NCBI GenBank assembly: GCA_046590235.1
Contig: JBKJTY010000010.1
Span: forward strand, 1-42,981
DNA from: 2-02-FULL-45-10 sp046590235
Lineage (GTDB): Bacteria > Patescibacteriota > Patescibacteriia > Magasanikbacterales > GWA2-37-8
Direction: 5' to 3'
Length of the DNA stretch: 42,981 nt
The stretch's first letter is position 1. Each line of letters starts with the position of its first letter. Position numbers and translations under genes: made by a program. A model generated the notes under the pieces. It worked only from the letters and a program-made list of their open reading frames with translations. It searched no databases and was not told where the DNA came from. Below, piece by piece: positions 7,713 to 13,149 of the stretch.

Positions 7713-7820
7713 AACGCGTCATTGCGAGGAGCGTAGCGACGTGGCAATCCCATTGTTTTCTGAACAAAACCATGGGATTGCCACGTCGCTCACTACGCTC
7801 ACTCCTCACAATAACGCGTT
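7713..7820. repeat. long palindromic MITE-like repeat (family B)
   Basis: The two ends are AACGCGT and ACGCGTT. The arms, roughly 40 nt each, are imperfect inverted repeats carrying GTCATTGCGAGGAGCG and GGGATTGCCACGTCGCTC, around a loop with an internal GTTTTCTGAACAAAAC palindrome. It sits between the riboflavin kinase start and the divergent MFS gene. A related element is at 21153-21239. Confidence 0.85.
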
Positions 7821-7900
7821 AAGCCTACCACAGTCTAACTGAATAGACAAAAGCATCCCAGATTGTTACAATACAGCCACTTTAGGAACACATTACAACT

Positions 7901-8539
7901 ATGAACAAACCACTTCGCGCGCTTATCATCTCTGATCTCTTCATCATGAGCAGCTTTGGTTTGATCCAGCCAATTTTTTCAATTTACATTTTAAATAATA
8001 TCGCGGGAGCAACAATTGCATCTGCAGGTATGGCGATTACTATCCAATTATTTACCAAAGCGCTTTTTCAAATCATTGTTGGTAAATGGACTGACGATGA
8101 AAAAGGTAATTGCCGCGAACTGTATGCCATGTTAGCTGGATCAATGCTTATTAGCATCGTCCCGCTTGGTTATTTAATCTGCAAAGACGTTGCCGGAATA
8201 TACATTATCCAAGTTTTATACGGTCTTGGTCAGGCACTTGCCTATCCAAGTTGGAAAGTATTATTCAATCGTTATATTAATCAAGATAAAGCTGGTTATG
8301 AATTCAGTATCTACGATACGACGATTGGTTTTGGTGTTGCGACAGCTGCGGCTATCGGCGGTTATTTCGCGGAGACCTATTCATTCCTCCCACTCTTCAT
8401 TGCCGTATCAATTTTGTCTTTCTTAGGAACCATGTTCCTAACCTACATCTTCAAACACGAATTCACTTGTCGCGTACAATTACCTGTCGCGGTACAGCTA
8501 CGCTTTAAAAAGAAAGAACGAATCGTTCGTGTAAAATAA
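7901..8539 (+). CDS. half-size MFS-type membrane protein
   Basis: The 212-residue protein resembles the N-terminal six-helix half of a Major Facilitator Superfamily transporter. Helix 1 is ALIISDLFIMSSFGLIQPIFS; between helices 2 and 3 is KWTDDEKGNCRE, a version of MFS motif A (G-x-x-x-D-x-x-G-R). Helices 4-6 include YIIQVLYGLGQALAYPSWKVLF and the helix-5 stretch FGVATAAAIGGYF. Full MFS proteins have about 400 residues; there is no frame for a second half downstream, because the Nudix gene starts 20 nt later. It may dimerise or be a degenerate family common in Patescibacteria. Substrate unknown. Confidence 0.75.
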   Translation: MNKPLRALIISDLFIMSSFGLIQPIFSIYILNNIAGATIASAGMAITIQLFTKALFQIIVGKWTDDEKGNCRELYAMLAGSMLISIVPLGYLICKDVAGIYIIQVLYGLGQALAYPSWKVLFNRYINQDKAGYEFSIYDTTIGFGVATAAAIGGYFAETYSFLPLFIAVSILSFLGTMFLTYIFKHEFTCRVQLPVAVQLRFKKKERIVRVK

Positions 8540-8558
8540 TTACTGTAAACACACTGCT

Positions 8559-9107
8559 ATGAAAGGTATTAAACTCGGAAAAGATAAAATTGTTTATAAA
8601 GGAAAAATTTTTACACTGCATCAACGTCCGGTTACATTACCTGACGGCAAAAAAACGCTTTTTGAATACTGCGAACGCCCAGCAAGTGTAAGCACGATGG
8701 CTTTCAATGATAAAAACGAACTATTACTTATTAAAGAACGTCGTGTTGGTTACAAAAAGAACACCTGGTTTTTACCAGGCGGACGCATGGACCAGCCAGG
8801 TGATACACCGAAAAAAGCCGCACAGCGAGAACTTCGTGAAGAAACCGGATACGCTGCTAAAACACTAAAATTAGTCCAAAAGAAATCTCCTGCGAGCACG
8901 CTCATCTGGGACATTTATTTGTTTGCCGGAAAAAACTTACATTGGAGTCCGCTTCCCCACGATGTTAGCGAACAAATTGAGGCAGTCTTTGTACCTTTAA
9001 AAAAAGCTGTAGAGATGGCACTAGATGGAACGATTGAAAATGAGTTTATCGCATATGATATTATTCGCTTCAACGAAATGCTAAAACGTAAAGAATTTTT
9101 CTGGTAA
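8559..9107 (+). CDS. Nudix hydrolase, ADP-ribose pyrophosphatase-like
   Basis: The 182-residue protein has the N-terminal strand pattern of ADP-ribose pyrophosphatases (KIVYKGKIFTLHQRPVTLPDG) and a Nudix box: TWFLPGGRMDQPGDTPKKAA followed by QRELREETGY. The catalytic RELREETGY end is intact. The first acidic position is Asp and the loop is one residue longer than the classical G-x5-E spacing. Family members cleave nucleoside diphosphates linked to another moiety. The substrate cannot be read from the sequence. It is part of a tight plus-strand run (MFS, Nudix, ligase, zincin). Confidence 0.85.
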   Translation: MKGIKLGKDKIVYKGKIFTLHQRPVTLPDGKKTLFEYCERPASVSTMAFNDKNELLLIKERRVGYKKNTWFLPGGRMDQPGDTPKKAAQRELREETGYAAKTLKLVQKKSPASTLIWDIYLFAGKNLHWSPLPHDVSEQIEAVFVPLKKAVEMALDGTIENEFIAYDIIRFNEMLKRKEFFW

Positions 9108-9108
9108 T

Positions 9109-10389
9109 ATGTTTGCTGCTTTGCTCATTATTTATACCTGTCTCTTCTCTGTTTTATCTTGGAAACAATTTGAAACGGCATTGATTGTTTTTCTCATCTC
9201 CCTCCCAACGTATCTAATTCGTTTCAATGTCTTTGGGGTTACTGCTCTGCCGTCTACATTGCTCGAACTTTCATTTGGTATTTTATTTGCTGTTTGGACT
9301 CTCAAATACTTAAAAAGTGACTGGAAAAATATAGTCGCATTCACAAAAGAACATTGCATATTTACAATCTGTCTCGGATTATTTTTTGCAGCCTCAGTCA
9401 GCAGCATTTTTATCAGCGACATGTGGAAAATTTCGCTCGGCCAGTGGCGCGCGTATTTCCTGGAGCCAATACTATTCTTGGTCATACTAATTGGCAGACG
9501 AGTCTCGTTTGAGAAAACATCTCTCGGATTAATGCTTTCAACATTTAGCGTTAGCATAACTGCCATTCTCCAAAAAATTAGTCCAAGCTTTTATCCGCCA
9601 TCTCTCTTTGATGACCAACTTTTCGGCCGCGTTACATCATTTTTCACTTCACCTAACGATATTGGTCTTTATCTTGCCCCACTCATCCCACTATGCGCCT
9701 ATGTAGCACTCACTTGTCATTCCCGCCCCCGATCGCAGTCGAGGGTAAACTCCGGCGGGAATCCAGGATACCGTTCACCAATCGCATGGCTCGCATTTAC
9801 GCTGGCGCTTATCGCTATTCTCCTCAGCAAATCGCTAGGTGCATACATAGCATTATTTACCGGCCTACTCGTATTCCTATGGCTCTATAACTTCAAAAAA
9901 ACAACACTAGCAATAATTGTTGTTGCTCTCATTGGTTTCTTCCTTCCACCCGTACAATCACTCATCCAATCAAAAGAAAAATCAAGTTCAAACCGTGTAG
10001 TGCTTTGGGACTACTCCTGGAAATTTTTAAACGAATCACCGAAGAACTTTGTTTTTGGAACGGGCATCCGACAATTCTTTCGTAAAATCCAAAAGCCGTA
10101 TTACGATGTCAAAAAAATGGAACGCCTTATTTATCCGCATAATATATTACTCAACTTTTGGACTGAAATTGGTTTGATTGGAATGGTTTCATTTGCAATC
10201 TTCTACATCTATACAATGCTACGCGCTTACAAAATTACCGGCATACTTACCCGTGCAGCACTTATCTCCGCATTAATAATTTTATTTGCTCACGGCCTCG
10301 TTGATGTCCCTTATTTTAAAAACGATTTAGCTTTCCTCTTTTGGGCTGTTGGCGCACTCGCTTTTTTACCACATACTAACAAAGCCTAA
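9109..10389 (+). CDS. O-antigen ligase/polymerase-like membrane protein with repeat-derived insertion
   Basis: This 426-residue protein has about ten hydrophobic helices and the Wzy_C-type periplasmic region (RVVLWDYSWKFLNESPKNFVFGTG, YPHNILLNFWTEIGLIG), as in O-antigen ligases and polymerases that transfer or polymerise glycans outside the membrane. The acceptor is unknown. Residues 202-222 (TCHSRPRSQSRVNSGGNPGY onward) are encoded by a 62-bp palindromic repeat that also occurs intergenically at 36527-36588. It sits in a loop between two helices and keeps the frame, so the protein is probably still functional. The gene starts 1 nt after the Nudix stop (overlap-like spacing) and runs into the zincin gene 2 nt downstream. 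Confidence 0.8.
   Translation: MFAALLIIYTCLFSVLSWKQFETALIVFLISLPTYLIRFNVFGVTALPSTLLELSFGILFAVWTLKYLKSDWKNIVAFTKEHCIFTICLGLFFAASVSSIFISDMWKISLGQWRAYFLEPILFLVILIGRRVSFEKTSLGLMLSTFSVSITAILQKISPSFYPPSLFDDQLFGRVTSFFTSPNDIGLYLAPLIPLCAYVALTCHSRPRSQSRVNSGGNPGYRSPIAWLAFTLALIAILLSKSLGAYIALFTGLLVFLWLYNFKKTTLAIIVVALIGFFLPPVQSLIQSKEKSSSNRVVLWDYSWKFLNESPKNFVFGTGIRQFFRKIQKPYYDVKKMERLIYPHNILLNFWTEIGLIGMVSFAIFYIYTMLRAYKITGILTRAALISALIILFAHGLVDVPYFKNDLAFLFWAVGALAFLPHTNKA
9714..9775 (+). repeat. 62-bp palindromic repeat (family A) inside a coding region
   Basis: The ends are TTGTCATTCCCGCC and GGCGGGAATCCAGGATACCG; the middle holds GATCGCAGTCGAGGGTAAAC. It is identical over 62 nt to the reverse complement of 36527-36588. 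Shorter relatives are at 10929-10962, 16068-16141 and 35169-35222. Confidence 0.93.
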
Positions 10390-10391
10390 CT

Positions 10392-10895
10392 ATGGCTTGG
10401 TATTATTTTCTTTCACTAGTACTCGCTCCAGGTGTGGTGATGCACGAACTCGGCCACATTATTTTTTGTCTTACTTCCGGAGTGAAAATTCATCGCATCA
10501 AATTATTTCGCTTTGGCGAAACAGCTGGTTTTGTTGTGCATGACGAACCGCGCTCACAAATACAGGCACTACTAATTTCATATGGCCCACTCATTATCAA
10601 CTCGTTTGTCGCGTTAGTATTATTTTCCCAAATCAAACAACCCTACCCATCATTATACAACATATTATTTTTCTGGTTGGGGTTTGTAATCGCTCTACAA
10701 GCCATTCCATCGAACGGTGATGCCAAAGCCCTCACCAATACCACCAGCCATACGCTCCGGCGAAATCCGCTGGCAGCAGTCACCTATCCCTTTGCCTTAC
10801 TCATCTATCTTTTAAACGCACTAAAAAGAGCGCATCTCGATAGCGCCTATGCTATCCTCTTACTCTGGCTAGGTGCATTCTATTTGAAGATTTAA
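10392..10895 (+). CDS. integral membrane zinc metalloprotease-like protein (HELGH)
   Basis: The 167-residue protein starts with a membrane segment containing VVMHELGHIIFC, the HExxH zinc motif embedded in a hydrophobic helix as in M50/site-2-type proteases. A second membrane region ends in ALQAIPSNGDAKAL; the Asp of NGD could be the third zinc ligand, replacing the usual N-x-x-P-x-x-x-x-D-G. Two further hydrophobic helices follow (YPFALLIYLLNAL, AYAILLLWLGAFYL). It is shorter than true site-2 proteases, so the substrate and even proteolysis are uncertain. It is the last gene of the MFS-Nudix-ligase run and is followed by a terminator. Confidence 0.72.
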   Translation: MAWYYFLSLVLAPGVVMHELGHIIFCLTSGVKIHRIKLFRFGETAGFVVHDEPRSQIQALLISYGPLIINSFVALVLFSQIKQPYPSLYNILFFWLGFVIALQAIPSNGDAKALTNTTSHTLRRNPLAAVTYPFALLIYLLNALKRAHLDSAYAILLLWLGAFYLKI

Positions 10896-10922
10896 AAAAG
10901 CCCCACAAAAGGGAGCTTTTAA
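10896..10922 (+). terminator. intrinsic terminator after zincin gene
   Basis: Stem AAAAGC-CCC pairs with GGG-A-GCTTTT (one bulged A), starting at the stop codon; only a short T tail follows. Confidence 0.7.
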
Positions 10923-10928
10923 TATAGT

Positions 10929-10962
10929 GCCATTCCCGCGCAGGCGGGAATCCAGGATACCA
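10929..10962 (+). repeat. short family A palindromic repeat
   Basis: ATTCCCGC-GCA-GGCGGGAAT followed by CCAGGATACC. It lies in the convergent space 2 nt from the end of the MgtC-like gene. Confidence 0.85.
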
Positions 10963-10964
10963 TT

Positions 10965-11381
10965 TTAATGAATTTTTGTTCCTTTGAACGGCTGATCATT
11001 TAGCATCAGTAGCAGTAAGATCATAATAGTAGCTCCAACCGAGAGGATGAAATGCCCAGTACCAACCGCGATTCCAATCATAGCTGTCATCCAAAGGCCA
11101 GCAGCAGTCGTAAGACCTTCAATATGAGAGCTATCACTCCGATGCATGATAGTACCTACACCCAAGAAACCAATACCAGCAATAATATGACCGATAATAG
11201 CTGGTGAACCAATGCTGAGCGCAATCATACTTGCCATCGCCGCACCGGCTGTGACGAGTGCGTAGGTACGCGGACCAGCTGATTTCCCCGAACGTTCTCG
11301 TTGGACACCCAAAATACCACCCAAGAAAATGGCGAGGATAATTTGAGCTAAATAGAGATATTCGGCTGACGCGGAAGGCAT
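10965..11381 (-). CDS. MgtC/SapB family membrane protein
   Basis: The 138-residue protein is the membrane domain of the MgtC/SapB family: four to five helices with signatures GGILGVQRERSGKSAGPRTY, IIAGIGFLGVGTIMHR and IEGLTTAAGLWMTAMIG. It lacks the C-terminal cytosolic domain of Salmonella MgtC, as do many homologues. In pathogens MgtC is linked to Mg2+ limitation and ATP-synthase control; the role here is unknown. I chose the ATG at 11381 over one at 11414 because an extended -10 element (TGC-TATACT on the minus strand, 11403-11408 plus TGC) lies between them. Its promoter overlaps the divergent tRNA-Ala promoter. Confidence 0.88.
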   Translation of the reverse strand: MPSASAEYLYLAQIILAIFLGGILGVQRERSGKSAGPRTYALVTAGAAMASMIALSIGSPAIIGHIIAGIGFLGVGTIMHRSDSSHIEGLTTAAGLWMTAMIGIAVGTGHFILSVGATIMILLLLMLNDQPFKGTKIH

Positions 11382-11417
11382 AGAATGAATGGTGATACAC
11401 CTAGTATAGCACACATA

Positions 11418-11446
11418 TTGACTTTTTTTAAGATAGTTGGTATAGT
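11418..11446 (+). promoter_or_regulatory. promoter of tRNA-Ala
   Basis: TTGACT, 17-nt spacer, TATAGT, about 65 nt before the tRNA 5' end. The divergent minus-strand -10 of the MgtC gene is only 10 nt away. Confidence 0.8.
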
Positions 11447-11487
11447 GTGCTCACGAAAAACCTACAAGCGAAGTAAGACGGGCACTG

Positions 11488-11512
11488 TCCGCCGAAGCTT
11501 CAGCGAAGGAGG
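11488..11512 (-). repeat. GC-rich repeat, family C, abutting tRNA-Ala
   Basis: On the minus strand it reads CCTCCTTCGCTGAAGC followed by TTCGGCGGA. Nearly the same sequence occurs inside polA (30725-30748) and in the rpsT leader (36910-36929). Its last two bases are the first two of the tRNA. Confidence 0.65.
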
Positions 11513-11586
11513 GCCTGTAGCTCAGCTGGTAGAGCAGTGCTTTTGCAAAGCAAAGGTCATCGGTTCAAATCCGATCAGGTCCACCA
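11511..11586 (+). tRNA. tRNA-Ala (TGC)
   Basis: A complete 76-nt cloverleaf. The acceptor stem GGGCCTG pairs with CAGGTCC and contains the G3-U70 wobble pair that identifies alanine tRNAs. The anticodon loop has TGC, and the T-loop is TTCAAAT. The 3' CCA is encoded. It has its own promoter and is followed by a terminator. Confidence 0.97.
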
Positions 11587-11590
11587 ATTA

Positions 11591-11619
11591 AAAAAACCGC
11601 TTTCAAGGCGGTTTTTTTG
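11591..11619 (+). terminator. terminator of tRNA-Ala
   Basis: Stem AAAACCGC / GCGGTTTT followed by a T run, 5 nt after the tRNA. Confidence 0.85.
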
Positions 11620-11641
11620 TTTAGCCGATTGACTAACACTC

Positions 11642-11670
11642 TAGACACACCAGACAACAAACCTTATACT
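11642..11670 (+). promoter_or_regulatory. promoter of the C39 peptidase-uppS pair, apparently leaderless
   Basis: TAGACA, 17-nt spacer, TATACT. The ATG at 11680 lies only 9 nt after the -10 box, so the transcript should begin at or within a base or two of the start codon. Confidence 0.7.
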
Positions 11671-11679
11671 TACAGCATT

Positions 11680-12150
11680 ATGAACAAACTTCTTGTAAAA
11701 CCTTTTCGTGAATCTCCGGGTTATTGCGGACCAGCATCACTACACATGGTACTTGGCTATTTTGGCATTGCAACCACAGAACAAGAACTCGCTAAGTTGG
11801 CTAAAAGTTTACACAGATCTGGAACATCCGCTGAAGGACTGCTTACGGCAGCAAAAAAATATGGTTTTCAAGGCAAAATTAAAGACAAAGCAAATTTTAG
11901 CGACATCCAAAAATGGTTAGATAAGAAAATTCCGGTCATCGTTGATTGGTTTTCTGAAAATGACGGGCATTATTCAGTAGTAATCAGCCTAACGAAGCAT
12001 TACATCTTCATCCAAGATCCTGAAATAGCCGGTATCCGTAAAATTGACTGTGAGACCTTTAAACGCGAATGGTTTGATTTCCCGGGTGATTTCATTACTT
12101 CACCTAAAGACGTTATTATACGACGCCTCATTGCCATCTATCCTGCCTAG
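11680..12150 (+). CDS. stand-alone C39-family cysteine peptidase domain protein
   Basis: The 156-residue protein is a single papain-like peptidase C39 domain. The nucleophile Cys is in SPGYCGPASLHMVLGYFG, the His in ENDGHYSVVISL and the Asp in YIFIQDPEIAG. In ABC exporters this domain cuts double-glycine leader peptides; stand-alone forms exist, with unknown substrates. There is no signal peptide, so it is probably cytosolic. The start at 11680 follows a -10 box by 9 nt, so translation may be leaderless. The prenyltransferase gene begins 3 nt after its stop. Confidence 0.85.
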   Translation: MNKLLVKPFRESPGYCGPASLHMVLGYFGIATTEQELAKLAKSLHRSGTSAEGLLTAAKKYGFQGKIKDKANFSDIQKWLDKKIPVIVDWFSENDGHYSVVISLTKHYIFIQDPEIAGIRKIDCETFKREWFDFPGDFITSPKDVIIRRLIAIYPA

Positions 12151-12153
12151 GAT

Positions 12154-12843
12154 ATGTCTTTACCAGAACATATTGTCTTTATTCCCGACGGCAACCGTCG
12201 TTGGGCCAAAGAACGCAGCCAACCATCCGTTTTTGGCCATCGCGCCGGCTTTAATGCTGCCGAAATTATCTTTGAATCAGCTTTTGAGCAAGGAATCCCC
12301 TATGTTACCTTCTGGGGCTGCTCTATCGACAACCTAACTAAGCGAGATAGTAAAGAAGTTGCCTTTTTGATGGAAATTTTCAAAAAAATGTTCATTAAAC
12401 TAGCTTCTTCCAAAAAATTAATCAAACAAGGGGTTAAAATTCGGGTTCTAGGCAAGTGGCAAGAACTGTTTCCTGCCGATGTGGCCCTAGCCGCCGAAGA
12501 AGTAATTGAAAAAACCAAACATAACACCGGCCCCACCCTTACTCTCCTCCTAGCCTATAACGGTAATGAAGAAATGTTAACGGCTATTAAACGGCTCTAT
12601 CACAGCAATGACCTAATTACCTCGGAATCACTAAAAAACAAGCTCTATACCAAAGATTTACCACCCGTAGACCTGGTGGTACGCACGGGAAACGACCCAC
12701 ATCTCTCAAACGGCTTTATGATGTGGGACATCCAAGATGCGAAACTCTATTTTTCCGATAAAATGTGGCCGGATTTCACCCCACACGAGCTTGGGACAGC
12801 TTTGGCCTTCTATATATCAGCTGGCCGTCGCCTTGGCAAATAA
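12154..12843 (+). CDS. cis-prenyltransferase (undecaprenyl diphosphate synthase-like)
   Basis: The 229-residue protein carries the cis-prenyltransferase motifs: IVFIPDGNRRWAKE with the catalytic Asp12, FGHRAGFN, VTFWGCSIDNLTKRD in place of the usual S-x-E-N-W, LLLAYNGNEE, and DLVVRTGNDPHLSNGFMMWD with AKLYFSDKMWPDF. The enzyme elongates farnesyl-PP with isopentenyl-PP to make the lipid carrier for wall and surface glycans. The R-T-S-G-E motif is altered to RTGND, so product length or substrate may differ from canonical UppS. It is co-transcribed with the C39 peptidase gene and followed by a terminator. Confidence 0.87.
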   Translation: MSLPEHIVFIPDGNRRWAKERSQPSVFGHRAGFNAAEIIFESAFEQGIPYVTFWGCSIDNLTKRDSKEVAFLMEIFKKMFIKLASSKKLIKQGVKIRVLGKWQELFPADVALAAEEVIEKTKHNTGPTLTLLLAYNGNEEMLTAIKRLYHSNDLITSESLKNKLYTKDLPPVDLVVRTGNDPHLSNGFMMWDIQDAKLYFSDKMWPDFTPHELGTALAFYISAGRRLGK

Positions 12844-12943
12844 GTTCTGTCCACATATCCCCGTACTTACCCACACGTTTCACACTTTTTCCACTTGCGT
12901 TACAAAAATACGCGTGATAGGATTGTTAATACCAGAAAATAAT

Positions 12944-12974
12944 AAAAAAAGAGGGGCTTACGGCTCTTTTTTTT
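12944..12974 (+). terminator. terminator of the C39-uppS operon
   Basis: Stem AAAAAAGAG / CTCTTTTTT around GGGCTTACGG, ending in a run of T, about 100 nt after the stop. I see nothing definite in the 100 nt before it. Confidence 0.7.
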
Positions 12975-13070
12975 GTGGGAAAAACAAGCAAAAAACAATT
13001 TTAAATCAACGCACACGGGGTCTTTTTTGCTTATCTCAATAAAACAACCTATAGTGGTAGTTATACACAG

Positions 13071-13099
13071 TTGACCACTATATATAGTAGATGTACAAT
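13071..13099 (+). promoter_or_regulatory. promoter of nrdA
   Basis: TTGACC, 17-nt spacer, TACAAT, 50 nt before the nrdA start. The spacer is filled by an NrdR-box-like palindrome. A 9-bp inverted repeat TATAGTGGT (13050-13058) / ACCACTATA (13074-13082) also overlaps the -35 region. Confidence 0.85.
13075..13090. promoter_or_regulatory. NrdR-box-like operator
   Basis: CCACTATATATAGTAG agrees with the known NrdR consensus (ACAC-W-ATATAT-W-GTGT) at 13 of 16 positions. It lies between -35 and -10 of a ribonucleotide reductase promoter, where the ATP/dATP-sensing repressor NrdR binds in other bacteria. No nrdR gene is in this window, and only one strong box is visible although two are usual. Confidence 0.65.
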
Positions 13100-13102
13100 A
13101 CG

Positions 13103-13123
13103 AAGCACCACAAAATGGTGCTT
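13103..13123 (+). promoter_or_regulatory. leader hairpin of nrdA transcript
   Basis: Perfect 8-bp stem AAGCACCA / TGGTGCTT with loop CAAAA, followed by TACATTTTTT. It lies in the nrdA 5' leader and looks like a weak terminator, so transcription attenuation is possible. Confidence 0.55.
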
Positions 13124-13149
13124 TACATTTTTTATAAAACGCTTGTCCT

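Noticed and set aside
7710..7809. N-terminal extension of the riboflavin kinase frame
   Set aside because: The extension is translated palindromic repeat DNA; the kinase domain starts naturally at 7707.
11385..11591. Plus-strand 68-residue frame across tRNA-Ala
   Set aside because: It covers the tRNA promoter, repeat and tRNA itself, so it is not a gene.
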